Below, piece after piece: positions 34,536 through 43,428 of a stretch of 64,000 bases of DNA. The stretch lies in NCBI GenBank assembly GCA_017308235.1, contig JAFKFL010000027.1, positions 186,001 to 250,000 of the forward strand, in the 5' to 3' direction. The notes beneath the pieces are model-generated. The model was not told the origin of the DNA, ran no database searches, and was given only the letters and a program-made list of their open reading frames with translations. Positions within the stretch are counted from its first letter, which is position 1; each line of letters begins with the position of its first letter. This stretch comes from Alphaproteobacteria bacterium (GTDB taxonomy: Bacteria > Pseudomonadota > Alphaproteobacteria > Reyranellales > Reyranellaceae). The position numbers were made by a program, and so were the translations under genes.

Positions 34536-35972
34536 TCAGCCGGCCTGTCGGGCCCGCTGGACCTGCAGCCGCTCGGCCTTCAGCTGCTCCGCGAGCAGGA
34601 AGGCGAGTTCGAGTGCCTGGCTAGCGTTCAGTCTGGGATCGCACTGCGTCTCATAGCGCTCGGCGAGGTTGTCGACCGTGATATCGACTGCGCCACCGAT
34701 GCACTCCGTGACCTCCTGCCCGGTCATCTCGAAGTGGACGCCGCCCGGGTGCGTGCCTTCCGCGCGGTGAACGGCGAAGAACTCCTTAACCTCGCGCAGG
34801 ATCGCATCAAAATGGCGGGTCTTCTTGCCGTTGGCAGCCGTAACCGTGTTGCCGTGCATGGGATCGCACGACCACACGACGGAATGGCCGGTGCGCTTCA
34901 CCGCACGCACGAGCGGCGGCAGCTTCTCAGCGACATTGTCGGCCCCCATGCGCACGATCATCACGATCCGACCGGGTTCATGCTCCGGATTGAGGGTGTC
35001 GATCAGACGTAGCGTGTCGTCGATCGAGAGCGAGGGACCCGCCTTGAAACCAAGCGGATTGCGAACGCCGCGCAGGAATTCGACATGCGCGCCGTCGGGC
35101 TGTCGCGTGCGATCGCCGATCCACAGAAGATGGGCCGAGCAATCGTACCAATCTCCCGAGGTTGAATCGACGCGAGTGAGCGCCTCTTCGTACTGAAGCA
35201 GCAGCGCCTCGTGGCTGGTGAAGAAGTCGGTCTCGGCGATCTGCGGGGTAGTCGCCGAGGTAAGGCCGCAGGCAGCCATGAAGTTCAGCGTCTCATCGAG
35301 CCGCGCAGCCAAATCCTGGTAGCGGGCTGAGGCCGGTGAACTGCGCACGAAATCGAGATTCCAGCGATTGACCTCGTGGAGGTCGGCATAACCGCCCTGG
35401 GCGAAGGCACGCAGCAGGTTGAGCGTGGCCGCCGACTGGTTGTAGGCCTGCACCATGCGCTCGGGATCGGGCCGGCGCGCTTCGGCCGTGAACTCGAAGC
35501 CGTTTACGTTATCGCCGCGATAGGACGGCAGTTCGACACCGTTCACCTTCTCGATATTGGACGAGCGCGGCTTGGCAAATTGGCCCGCCATGCGGCCAAC
35601 CTTCACGACCGGCACACCGGCACCGTAGGTCAGGACGACGGCCATCTGGAGGAGAACGCGGAAGGTGTCGCGTATGTTGTTGGCGGAGAAATCGACGAAG
35701 CTCTCCGCGCAGTCACCGCCTTGCAGCAGGAAGGCGTCCCCCGCCGCAACCTTGGCCAGCGCCGTCTTGAGCTTGCGCGCCTCACCGGCAAAGACCAGCG
35801 GCGGATAGCGGCGCAGGCGCGCCTCGGCACCTGCCAAAAGGGCCGCATCCGGATAGACCGGCATCTGCTGCGCCGGCCGGCCGCGCCAGCTGGTCGGCGT
35901 CCAGTCGGCGGCGCTTGAACTGCGGGACTGCGCTTTTCCAGCCGTCGGGGACGGTCCCTGGATCGCGGTCAT
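34536..35972 (-). CDS. Class II 3-deoxy-7-phosphoheptulonate synthase
   Basis: 478 residues. Joins phosphoenolpyruvate and erythrose 4-phosphate in the first step of the shikimate pathway. Class II features are DWTPTSWRGRPAQQMPVYPD at the start, LLQGGDCAESF, VGRMAGQFAKPRS, HEALLLQYEEALTR, SAHLLWIGDRTRQPDGAHVEF, GPSLSIDDTLRLI and VVWSCDPMHGNT, plus GGVHFEMTGQEVTECIGG. A GGAGGAGCAA ribosome site precedes ATG 35972. Plant-type class II enzymes are common in alphaproteobacteria. Confidence 0.95.
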   Translation of the reverse strand: MTAIQGPSPTAGKAQSRSSSAADWTPTSWRGRPAQQMPVYPDAALLAGAEARLRRYPPLVFAGEARKLKTALAKVAAGDAFLLQGGDCAESFVDFSANNIRDTFRVLLQMAVVLTYGAGVPVVKVGRMAGQFAKPRSSNIEKVNGVELPSYRGDNVNGFEFTAEARRPDPERMVQAYNQSAATLNLLRAFAQGGYADLHEVNRWNLDFVRSSPASARYQDLAARLDETLNFMAACGLTSATTPQIAETDFFTSHEALLLQYEEALTRVDSTSGDWYDCSAHLLWIGDRTRQPDGAHVEFLRGVRNPLGFKAGPSLSIDDTLRLIDTLNPEHEPGRIVMIVRMGADNVAEKLPPLVRAVKRTGHSVVWSCDPMHGNTVTAANGKKTRHFDAILREVKEFFAVHRAEGTHPGGVHFEMTGQEVTECIGGAVDITVDNLAERYETQCDPRLNASQALELAFLLAEQLKAERLQVQRARQAG

Positions 35973-36069
35973 TTGCTCCTCCTGCTCCCGAACCTAGGTG
36001 GCCTTCGGGGTCGGTGAACCTATACGTGCTGTGGATAAAAGACCAGACGGTGCTCGCAGAGAGTGGCCC

Positions 36070-37458
36070 CTACTCCGCTGCTGCCTTTCGTGGCTGGGGC
36101 TCGGGCCGAGCCGTGCGCATGGTGACGAACTCCTCCCCGGCCGTCGGATGGATGCCAACGGTGGCGTCGAACTGGGCCTTGGTGGCCCCCGCCTTCACGG
36201 CGACGGCCAGGCCCTGGATCAACTCGGCGGCATCATCACCCACCATGTGGACGCCCATGACCTTGTCGGTTGCGGCTTCGACGATGAGCTTCATGAAAGT
36301 CCGCTGCTCGCGACCGCTCAGCGTGTACTTCATCGGCCGGAAAGCCGCCGTGTAGACGCGCAGCTCGCCCAGCGTGCGTGACGCTTCCTCTTCGGTCAGC
36401 CCGACACTCGCGAGCTCCGGCTGACAGAAGACCGCCGACGGCACGTTACGGTGGTCAGGCTTGCGAGGCTTGTTGCCGAACACGGTATCGGCGAAGCAAT
36501 GCCCCTCCAGGATCGCGACCGGCGTGAGGTTGATGCGGTCTGTGACGTCGCCCACCGCCCAGATATTTTCGGCTGTCGTCTTCGACCATTCGTCGACTGC
36601 CACGGCACCAACCTTGTCGAGCTGGACGCCTGCTTTCTCGAGGCCGATACCCGCGGTATTGGGCACACGACCGGTGGCATACATCACGAGATCGGTGTCG
36701 AACACGTCGCCGTTCGCCGTATGCAACCGGTAAGGCGCCTTGCCGTCCGTCGCTTCAATGCTGGCAATCTGGGTCTCTGTCCGCATCCGGATGCCGCTCC
36801 TGGCCAGCGAGTCGTGGACGAAAGTGCGGCACTCCTCGTCGAACCCACGCAGGATGCGATCACGCCGGATCACCAGATCGACCTCGCAACCGAGGCCGTT
36901 GAAGATGCCGGCAAACTCCACCGCAATGTAGCCGCCACCCACAATTGTAATCCGCTTGGGCAGAGGATCGGGCAGATGGAAAGCCTCGTTCGAGGTGATC
37001 GCGAACTGATGCCCGGGAATCGGTGGGACCTCCGGCCGGCCGCCCGAGGCGACCAGGATTTTGTCGGTGGTGATGGTCTCGCTGCCGACCTCGATCGTAT
37101 GCCGGTCGAGCAGGCGGCCGCGGCCCATATGCAGCTTAACGCCCGCCCCATCCAACAGGCGCAGATAGACCCCGTTCAGCCGATCGACTTCCTTCTGCAC
37201 GTTGTCGCGCAGCGTCGTCCAGCTGTGGATGATCTCGCCGATCGACCAGCCGTAAGCGGGAGCATCCTCGAATTCGTGGGCAAACTTCGATCCGTAGACC
37301 AAGAGCTTCTTCGGCACGCATCCACGGATCACACAGGTGCCGCCGACGCGATAATCCTCGCAGATGCCAACCCGCGCGCCATGGCCAGCAGCGATGCGCG
37401 ATGCCCGCACGCCGCCAGAGCCAGCACCGATGACAAAGAGATCGTAGTCGTACGCCAT
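36070..37458 (-). CDS. gor: Glutathione-disulfide reductase
   Basis: 462 residues from ATG 37458; a GTG at 37485 is possible. Reduces glutathione disulfide with NADPH. FAD motif DLFVIGAGSGGVRASRIAAG, redox disulfide GGTCVIRGCVPKKLLVYG, NADPH motif ITIVGGGYIAVEFAGIFNGLG followed by Arg-containing loop RRDRIL, and the dimer-interface motif GIHPTAGEEFVTMR. The C-terminus has the HMVGDDAAELIQ block. It heads a minus-strand group that also contains GST, giving a partial glutathione theme. A promoter candidate lies at 37515-37543. Confidence 0.94.
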   Translation of the reverse strand: MAYDYDLFVIGAGSGGVRASRIAAGHGARVGICEDYRVGGTCVIRGCVPKKLLVYGSKFAHEFEDAPAYGWSIGEIIHSWTTLRDNVQKEVDRLNGVYLRLLDGAGVKLHMGRGRLLDRHTIEVGSETITTDKILVASGGRPEVPPIPGHQFAITSNEAFHLPDPLPKRITIVGGGYIAVEFAGIFNGLGCEVDLVIRRDRILRGFDEECRTFVHDSLARSGIRMRTETQIASIEATDGKAPYRLHTANGDVFDTDLVMYATGRVPNTAGIGLEKAGVQLDKVGAVAVDEWSKTTAENIWAVGDVTDRINLTPVAILEGHCFADTVFGNKPRKPDHRNVPSAVFCQPELASVGLTEEEASRTLGELRVYTAAFRPMKYTLSGREQRTFMKLIVEAATDKVMGVHMVGDDAAELIQGLAVAVKAGATKAQFDATVGIHPTAGEEFVTMRTARPEPQPRKAAAE

Positions 37459-37514
37459 GGCGGGGAACCCCGAGAACAAAACCACAACACGGCCATATTT
37501 CGGTCGCGGCTCCG

Positions 37515-37543
37515 ACTATATCGGCCCTTACAGGCACAGGTAA
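37515..37543 (-). promoter_or_regulatory. Candidate sigma-70 promoter of gor
   Basis: Minus strand: TTACCT (37543-37538), 17-base spacer, TATAGT (37520-37515), about 57 bases before ATG 37458. The -10 is good, the -35 moderate. Confidence 0.45.
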
Positions 37544-37596
37544 GAGAACCGGAGCGTGTTCTTCCTGTTCTATATACAACTTATAGGATGCTATCG

Positions 37597-38073
37597 ATGC
37601 TGAAACTTGTCTGCCTGGCGACGACCCTCCTTTTTGCCGTACCCGCCTTTGCGGCACCCGACACTGCATCTACCCCTGTCAAGCCCGCGCCTGCCGCGAG
37701 GGGTGTCATGCGCTTCGACGCCAATCACGACGGCGCTGTCGATCGTGACGAATGGAACGCAGGGCAGGAAGCCCGCTTCAAGCAGCTCGACACCAACGGC
37801 GATGGGAAACTCAGCCAAGAGGAATTGTTTGCCGGCTCACCCGCCGTCCGCGGTAACGCCACGCCTGCCGACCGTCAGGCACAGCGCCGGGCGGCCTATT
37901 TCCGACGCCTCGACCGCGACAACGACGGCTTCGTGTCGAAAGCTGAATTCATGGCCCAAGCAAACCAGAACTTCGCCCGCTGCGACCTCAACAAGGACGA
38001 ACGCATCGACGCAGCGGAATGCCGCCAAGCCCTACGGCGCACGCCGAGTCAGCCGGCCAAAGCGGACCGCTAG
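37597..38073 (+). CDS. Secreted EF-hand protein with four calcium-binding loops
   Basis: 158 residues from ATG 37597, with AGGA eight bases upstream; ATG 37588 is in frame. Signal peptide LKLVCLATTLLFAVPAFA. Four 12-residue EF loops follow: DANHDGAVDRDE, DTNGDGKLSQEE, DRDNDGFVSKAE and DLNKDERIDAAE. The first three are canonical; the last has Glu in place of Gly at position 6. No enzyme domain is seen, so a periplasmic or secreted calcium-binding role is likely. The frame is open far upstream through antisense of gor, but the signal peptide fixes the start. It flanks the liv cluster, mirroring the EF-hand gene at 47176. Confidence 0.88.
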   Translation: MLKLVCLATTLLFAVPAFAAPDTASTPVKPAPAARGVMRFDANHDGAVDRDEWNAGQEARFKQLDTNGDGKLSQEELFAGSPAVRGNATPADRQAQRRAAYFRRLDRDNDGFVSKAEFMAQANQNFARCDLNKDERIDAAECRQALRRTPSQPAKADR

Positions 38074-38076
38074 TCC

Positions 38077-38108
38077 AAAAAAGAGGCCGCCAAAAGGATG
38101 GCGGCCTC
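38077..38108 (-). terminator. Intrinsic terminator of the fourth tandem binding-protein gene
   Basis: Read on the minus strand: a 9-bp stem GAGGCCGCC/GGCGGCCTC (38083-38108) with an eight-base loop, followed by six T (38082-38077). It lies 24 bases after the stop at 38132. There is no T-run on the plus strand, so it is not a clear terminator for the EF-hand gene. Confidence 0.85.
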
Positions 38109-38131
38109 CACACCTTCAAGAAAAAATTAGC

Positions 38132-39352
38132 TCAGGCGCTTTCGGCGTGCATGACTTCGCCGAACAGATCCCACGATTCGCCCTTGAAACGCGAAAGCTG
38201 GACGGCTTGAAGCGGATAAAAATCGGTCGGGCTGGTGTTTACGGTGATGCCAGGCAACACCAACGGCAGCTGCAGGCTGTGGAAGCTAGCCGCCTGCTTC
38301 ATCACGTTCTCGCGCGTCAGATTATCGCCGCACTTCTTCAGCGTCTCGACCATCATCGTCGCTACGGCATGCGCGAAAACGTAGTTGCCGTCCGAAGTGT
38401 TTTCTCCCGGCATGTTCTTGGCCATCCATGCGCGCCAAGCTTTCATGTCTGATGCTTCATCCCACTGTTTGTCGGTCGGATCCTTGAGATAAGCGGCCGT
38501 AATGATGCCCTGACCGTTCTCGAAGCCCGCAGGTTTCATTACTGCGGCCACCGACGCAGATACGTTGGTCATGTAGTGTGCCGGCTTCCAGCCGATGTCG
38601 GCCGACTTGCGGATTGATTGGGCCGCGAACTTTGGCGTCGACACGTTGAAGAAGACGTTGGCGCCCGAGTCCTTCAGCTGGATGATCTGTGAGTCGACGG
38701 TCGGATCGGTTATCTCGTAGGTGACGTGCTTGACGACCCTATTGGCCTCCTTGCCCAGCGACTTCTTGAAGCCGTCAACATAGTCCTTGCCGAAATCGTC
38801 GTTCTGCATCAGCACGCCGATCTTCGCTTCCTTGACGTTGGCCAGGATGTGCTTGGCGTAGATCTGGCCCTCGGTGTTGTAGTCGGGCTGGAATCCCATG
38901 GTCCAAGGGAAGTGCTGCGGGTCGCCCCACTTCGACGCGCCGGTCGAGATGTAGAGGTGCGGCACCTTCTTCTGGTTGACGTATTTGTGGATCGCTGTGT
39001 TGCACGGTGTGCCCAGGTTCTGGAACAGCAGCAATACCCTGTCTTCCTCGACGAGCTTGCGCACCATCTCGACGGTTTTGGGCGGTGAATAGCCGTCATC
39101 GTAGGTGATGAAGTTGATCTTGCGGCCATTGATGCCGCCAGTCTCGTTGAGTGCCTTGAAGAAGGCCTGGTGCGCCTTGCCAATCACGCCGTAGGCAGAG
39201 GCAGGCCCACTATAAGGGCAGGTGTGCCCAATCTTGATTTCGGTATCGCTTGCGCCTTCGTCGTACTTCTTCTGGCCAAACGCAACGCCTGACGACGCAA
39301 TGATGGCGGCTGTGGAAATTCCGCCCATGAAACTACGCCTGGTTGTCTTCAA
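38132..39352 (-). CDS. Branched-chain amino acid-type ABC binding protein, copy 4 of 4
   Basis: 406 residues. Twin-arginine leader MKTTRRSFMGG, then KKYDEGASDTEIKIGHTCPYSGPASAYG and the periplasmic-binding (Peripla_BP_6/LivK-like) fold: GGINGRKINFITYDDGYSPP, KKVPHLYISTGASKWGD, HFPWTMGFQPDYNTEGQIY, VLMQNDDFGKDYVDGFK, and the shared C-terminus SRFKGESWDLFGEVMHAE. It is one of four tandem paralogues. Distinctive positions against the others include CPYSG, VLLLFQNLGTPCN and YISTG, around the expected ligand cleft. It is last in the cluster and has its own terminator. Confidence 0.92.
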   Translation of the reverse strand: MKTTRRSFMGGISTAAIIASSGVAFGQKKYDEGASDTEIKIGHTCPYSGPASAYGVIGKAHQAFFKALNETGGINGRKINFITYDDGYSPPKTVEMVRKLVEEDRVLLLFQNLGTPCNTAIHKYVNQKKVPHLYISTGASKWGDPQHFPWTMGFQPDYNTEGQIYAKHILANVKEAKIGVLMQNDDFGKDYVDGFKKSLGKEANRVVKHVTYEITDPTVDSQIIQLKDSGANVFFNVSTPKFAAQSIRKSADIGWKPAHYMTNVSASVAAVMKPAGFENGQGIITAAYLKDPTDKQWDEASDMKAWRAWMAKNMPGENTSDGNYVFAHAVATMMVETLKKCGDNLTRENVMKQAASFHSLQLPLVLPGITVNTSPTDFYPLQAVQLSRFKGESWDLFGEVMHAESA

Positions 39353-39441
39353 CGCTTCCTCCTAGGTTATCGTTATACGAAACAGCGTTGCGCCGATTGG
39401 GCGGCTTGAAAAGCCCTTCGCGAAACCCGTACCGCAAAGCA

Positions 39442-39468
39442 AAAGGCCGCCGGAAACCGGCGGCCTTT
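39442..39468 (-). terminator. Terminator-like hairpin after binding-protein copy 3
   Basis: A perfect 12-bp stem AAAGGCCGCCGG/CCGGCGGCCTTT with a three-base loop. On the minus strand it ends in TTTT then GCTTT. It lies 21 bases after the stop at 39489. Confidence 0.82.
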
Positions 39469-39488
39469 CCTTATCGCCCGAAAAGATA

Positions 39489-40709
39489 TCAGGTGTTTTC
39501 GGCCGACATGACCTGGCCGAACAGATCCCAGCTCTCGCCCTTGAAGCGGGCCAGCTGAACGGACTGGATAGGATAGAAGTCCGTTGCGCTCGTGTTGATC
39601 GTAATGCCCGGCAGCAACATGGGCACGCGGAACTTCTGGAAGCTCGCGGCCTGTTTCATGACGTTAGCGCGCGTGAGATTGTCGCCGCATCTCTTCAAGG
39701 TCTCGTGCATCAGGAACGAGACGGTATAGGCATAGACGTAGTTGGCGTCAGCCTTGTTGGCACCTGGCATGTATTTATCCATCCAGGCTGACCATTGCTT
39801 GAGTTCGGCGTCGTTAGCCCACTGCTTGTCGGTGGCGTCCTTCAAATAGTAGGCCGTGATAATGCCCTGTGAATTCTCGAAGCCCGCAGGCTTCAGCACC
39901 GCAGCAACCGACGCCGAAACATTGGTCATGTACTGCGCCGGCTTCCAGGCGATGTCTGCTGCCTTGCGGATAGCCTGAGCCGCGAACTTCGGCGTCGCGA
40001 CATTGAAGAACACGTTGGCGCCGGTGTCCTTGAGCTGGATGATCTGCGACTCGACGGTAGGATCTGTCGTCTCGTAGGTCGCGATCTTCACGATCCTGCT
40101 TGCGTCACCGCCCAGGCCCTTCTTGAAGCCGTCGACATAGTCCTTGCCGAAATCGTCGTTCTGCATCAGGACCGCGATTTTCGCGTCCTTGATGTTCGCC
40201 AGAATATGCTTCGCATAGATCTGGCCCTCGGTGTTGTAGTCGGGCTGGTAGCCCATGGTCCAAGGGAAGTTCTTGGGATCACCCCACTTCGACGCACCGG
40301 TGGCGACGTAGAGCTGCGGCACTTTCTTCTGATTCAGGTATTTGTGGACCGCCGTATTGGGCGGGGTGCCGAGGATGTTGAACATGCACAGCACTTTTTC
40401 CTGCTCGACGAGCTGACGCACGAGTTCAACCGTCTTCGACGGAACATAGCCATCATCGAGGGTGATGAAGTTGACCTTGCGACCGTTGATGCCGCCTTGG
40501 TCGTTGACCATCTTCCAGTAGCCGTCGATGCCCTTGCCGATCACACCGTAAGCGGACACGGGCCCGCTATAGGCATAGGTGTTGCCGATCTTGATTTCCT
40601 TGTCGGTTGCACCGTCATCGTACTTCTTCTGCGCGAACGCCGTGGACGAGCCGGATAGCAAGGCAGCGGCTGACACGCCGCCGATAAAGGTACGCCTGTT
40701 CGTCTTCAC
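39489..40709 (-). CDS. Branched-chain amino acid-type ABC binding protein, copy 3 of 4
   Basis: 406 residues from GTG 40709, chosen because GGAGG lies about eight bases upstream and because it aligns the leader VKTNRRTFIGG with those of the other copies. The open frame reaches 40895, into copy 2. It is the most divergent by eye: NTYAYSGPVSAYG, LDDGYVPSKTVELV, FNILGTPPNTAVHKYLN (PPN in place of PCN), and the C-terminal ARFKGESWDLFGQVMSAE. Mature start QKKYDDGATDKEIKIGN. A changed cleft may mean a changed ligand. Confidence 0.9.
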   Translation of the reverse strand: MKTNRRTFIGGVSAAALLSGSSTAFAQKKYDDGATDKEIKIGNTYAYSGPVSAYGVIGKGIDGYWKMVNDQGGINGRKVNFITLDDGYVPSKTVELVRQLVEQEKVLCMFNILGTPPNTAVHKYLNQKKVPQLYVATGASKWGDPKNFPWTMGYQPDYNTEGQIYAKHILANIKDAKIAVLMQNDDFGKDYVDGFKKGLGGDASRIVKIATYETTDPTVESQIIQLKDTGANVFFNVATPKFAAQAIRKAADIAWKPAQYMTNVSASVAAVLKPAGFENSQGIITAYYLKDATDKQWANDAELKQWSAWMDKYMPGANKADANYVYAYTVSFLMHETLKRCGDNLTRANVMKQAASFQKFRVPMLLPGITINTSATDFYPIQSVQLARFKGESWDLFGQVMSAENT

Positions 40710-40784
40710 TGACTTCACCCTCCCAGTTGCTAAGGATACGAGACTTTTCACGCGAAACGGACAAAGAGGGAAGCGACAAAAGAA

Positions 40785-40810
40785 AAGGCCGTCGAAAAGT
40801 CGACGGCCTT
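40785..40810 (-). terminator. Terminator-like hairpin after binding-protein copy 2
   Basis: An 11-bp stem AAGGCCGTCGA/TCGACGGCCTT with loop AAAG; on the minus strand it runs into TTTTCTTTTG. It lies 35 bases after the stop at 40846. Confidence 0.8.
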
Positions 40811-40845
40811 CCATCAATTTTCCGGTTCGTATTTCGAAAAGCGGA

Positions 40846-42066
40846 CTAGGCACTCTCCGAATGCATGATGTCGCCAAACAGGTCCCAACTCTCACCCTTG
40901 AAGCGGGCGAGCTGGACGGCCTGGATCGGATAGAAGTCCGTTGGGCTAGTATTAACCAGAATACCAGGCAGCAGCATGGGAATCCGGAATTTCTGGAAGG
41001 AGGCGGCCTGCTTCATCAGGTTCTCACGAGTGAGCGTATCGCCACACCTTTTCAGCGTTTCATGCATGAGCGTGCTGGCGGCATAGCCATAGACGTGATT
41101 GGCGTCGCCCTTGTTGGCGTCCGGCATCCATTTATCCATCCATTGCTTCCATGCCTTCATCTCGGCATCGCCGTCCCATTGCTTGTCGGTCGCGTCCTTC
41201 AGATAGAAGGCAGTGAGGATGCCCTGGCTATTCTCGAAGCCGGCCGGCTTCATGACCGCTGCGACCGAGACCGAGACATTCACCAGGTAGTGCGCGGGCT
41301 TCCAGCCGATGTCGCCTGCCTTTCGGATCGCTTGCGCCGCCTGCTTGGGCGCAGAGATGTTGAAGAAGACATTGGCGCCGGAATCCTTGAGCTGGATGAC
41401 TTGGCTGTCGACCGTCGGATCGGTCACTTCGTAGGTAACCTGCTTGATGATCCGATTGGCTTCCTTGCCCAGTCCCTCCTGAAGTCCACTCAGGTAGTCT
41501 CGCCCGAAATCGTCGTTCTGCATCAGCACGGCGATCTTGGCGTCCTTCACATTGGCCAAGATGTGCTTGGCGTAGATTACCGCCTCGGTGTGATAGTCCG
41601 GCTGGAAGCCCATGGTCCATGGAAAGTGCTTGGGATCGCCCCACTTCGACGCGCCGGTCGCAACGTAAAGCTGCGGCACCTTCTTCTGGTTCATGTATTT
41701 GTGGATCGCCGTGTTGCACGGCGTGCCGAGCGACTGGAACAGGGCGAAGACCTTCTCCTGCTCGACCAGCTGGCGGACGACCTCCACGGTCTTGGGCGGC
41801 GAGTAGCCGTCGTCCAGCGAGATGAAGTTCACCTTGCGGCCATTGATGCCGCCGGCCGCATTCACGCTCTTCCAATAGGCATCGATCGTCTTGCCGATCG
41901 CGCCATAGGATGAAGCCGGACCGCTGTAAGGGTTGGTATTGCCGATCTTGATCTCGGCGTCGGTGACACCGTCATCGTACTTCTTCTGACTGAACGCGAT
42001 GTTGGAGCTCGAAATCATCGCCGCGGCGGAGACACCTCCAATAAACGTACGCCTACCTGTCTTCAC
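40846..42066 (-). CDS. Branched-chain amino acid-type ABC binding protein, copy 2 of 4
   Basis: 406 residues from GTG 42066, with GGGAGG about six bases upstream; the frame opens at 42150. Leader VKTGRRTFIGG with twin Arg, mature start QKKYDDGVTDAEIKIGNTNPYSGPASSYG. Blocks shared with the other copies include GGINGRKVNFISLDDGYSPP, LGTPCNTAIHKYMNQKKVPQLYVATGASKWGD and ARFKGESWDLFGDIMHSE. It carries APKQAAQAIRKAGDIGWKP where others have PKFAAQ. Confidence 0.91.
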   Translation of the reverse strand: MKTGRRTFIGGVSAAAMISSSNIAFSQKKYDDGVTDAEIKIGNTNPYSGPASSYGAIGKTIDAYWKSVNAAGGINGRKVNFISLDDGYSPPKTVEVVRQLVEQEKVFALFQSLGTPCNTAIHKYMNQKKVPQLYVATGASKWGDPKHFPWTMGFQPDYHTEAVIYAKHILANVKDAKIAVLMQNDDFGRDYLSGLQEGLGKEANRIIKQVTYEVTDPTVDSQVIQLKDSGANVFFNISAPKQAAQAIRKAGDIGWKPAHYLVNVSVSVAAVMKPAGFENSQGILTAFYLKDATDKQWDGDAEMKAWKQWMDKWMPDANKGDANHVYGYAASTLMHETLKRCGDTLTRENLMKQAASFQKFRIPMLLPGILVNTSPTDFYPIQAVQLARFKGESWDLFGDIMHSESA

Positions 42067-42160
42067 TTTTTCCTCCCTTGAAATCGGAGCCGACCAAGTC
42101 AGCCGCCTCCACGAACCCCGATCTCCGTTGGATCGGGTACTTCGAGCCAAACCAAGACAG

Positions 42161-42189
42161 GAAGGCCGCCGATACCATCGGCGGCCTTC
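42161..42189 (-). terminator. Terminator-like hairpin after binding-protein copy 1
   Basis: A perfect 13-bp stem GAAGGCCGCCGAT/ATCGGCGGCCTTC with loop ACC, 15 bases after the stop at 42205. The following minus-strand bases (CTGTCTTGG) are only mildly T-rich, so it may be leaky or only a stabiliser. Confidence 0.65.
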
Positions 42190-42204
42190 TTCCGGTTTGA
42201 CTGA

Positions 42205-43428
42205 TCAACTGCTCTCGGCATGCATGATGTCGCCGAACAGGTCCCAACTCTCGCCCTTGAAGCGGGCGAGTTGGACGGCCTGGATCGGGTAGAAGTCGCT
42301 AGCGCTGGTGCTGACCGAAATGCCCGGCAGCAACATGGGCACGCGGAACTTGTTGAAGCTCGCCGCCTGCTTCATCAGGTTGGCGCGCGTCAGGTTGTCG
42401 CCGCAATGCTTGAGCGTCTGCTCCATCAGATACGACACCGAATAGGCATAGATGTAGCCGCCATCCGCGATGTTCGCTCCGGGCATGTTCTTGGCCATGA
42501 ATTCACGCCAGCCCTTCATGTCTTCATTGGCATCCCATTGATGGTCTGTGGAATCCATCAGGTACAGGCTGGTGATGATGCCCTGGCAGTTGTCGAAGCC
42601 GGCCGGCTTCATCGTTGCAGCTACCGACGACGACACGTTGTTCAGATATTGAGTCGGCTTCCAGCCGATGTCGGCTGCCTTGCGAATCGCCTGGGCGGCG
42701 AACTTCGGGATCGAGATATTGAAGAACACGTTGGCGCCGGAGTCCTTGAGCTGAATGACCTGGCTGTCGACTGTAGGATCGGTCGTCTCGTAGGTGGCGT
42801 GCTTGACAATCTGGCCAACGTCCTTGCCAAGGCCTTTCTTGAAGCCCTCGAAGTAGTCTTTGCCATAGTCGTCGTTCTGCATCAGCACGGCGATCTTGGC
42901 ATTCTTGATGTTGGCCAGAATGTGCTTGGCATAGATGACCGCTTCGGTCTGGTAGTCAGGCTGGTAGCCCATCGTCCAAGGAAAGTGCTGCGGGTCGCCC
43001 CATTTCGACGCGCCGGTGGCGACGTAGAGTTGCGGCACTTTCTTCTGATTCATGTATTTGTGGATCGCCGTGTTGCACGGTGTGCCCAGCGTATTGAAGG
43101 TACAGAGCACCTTGTCCTCCTCGACGAGCTTGCGCACCATCTCGACCGTCTTGGGCGGACTGTAGCCGTCATCATAGGTGATGAAGTTGATCTTGCGGCC
43201 ATTGATGCCGCCGCGCTCGTTCACGGCCTTCCAGTAGGCCTGGTGAAGCTTGCCGATCACGCCATAGGAAGATGCCGGACCACTATACGGGTTGGTGTGA
43301 CCGATCTTGATCTCGGTGTCGCTTGCACCGTCGTCGTATTTCTTTTGCGCGAACGCTGCTCTGGTACCGGAAAGGATTGCTGCAGCCGATGCACCGGCCA
43401 CGAACGCACGTCTGTTCGTCTTGTACAT
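42205..43428 (-). CDS. Branched-chain amino acid-type ABC binding protein, copy 1 of 4
   Basis: 407 residues from ATG 43428, with a strong AAGGAGG site seven bases upstream. Leader MYKTNRRAFVAG with twin Arg, mature start QKKYDDGASDTEIKIGHTNPYSGPASSYG. Periplasmic-binding fold blocks are as in the other copies: ITYDDGYSPPKTVEMVRKLVEEDKV, LGTPCNTAIHKYMNQ, VLMQNDDYGKDYFEGFKKGLG, ARFKGESWDLFGDIMHAE. It lies 65 bases downstream of livM with no terminator between, so it is the copy most clearly in the transporter transcript. Confidence 0.92.
   Translation of the reverse strand: MYKTNRRAFVAGASAAAILSGTRAAFAQKKYDDGASDTEIKIGHTNPYSGPASSYGVIGKLHQAYWKAVNERGGINGRKINFITYDDGYSPPKTVEMVRKLVEEDKVLCTFNTLGTPCNTAIHKYMNQKKVPQLYVATGASKWGDPQHFPWTMGYQPDYQTEAVIYAKHILANIKNAKIAVLMQNDDYGKDYFEGFKKGLGKDVGQIVKHATYETTDPTVDSQVIQLKDSGANVFFNISIPKFAAQAIRKAADIGWKPTQYLNNVSSSVAATMKPAGFDNCQGIITSLYLMDSTDHQWDANEDMKGWREFMAKNMPGANIADGGYIYAYSVSYLMEQTLKHCGDNLTRANLMKQAASFNKFRVPMLLPGISVSTSASDFYPIQAVQLARFKGESWDLFGDIMHAESS

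Noticed and set aside
36451..37587. Long plus-strand open frame joined to the EF-hand gene (total 540 codons)
   Set aside because: It is antisense to gor and Asp/Arg/Val-rich without recognisable motifs. The signal peptide at 37597 fixes the real start.
38077..42204. Regularly spaced hairpins considered as a CRISPR-like or integron-like array
   Set aside because: Spacing is set by about 1.2-kb genes, the stems are simple GC hairpins with differing loops, and no cas or integrase gene is present.
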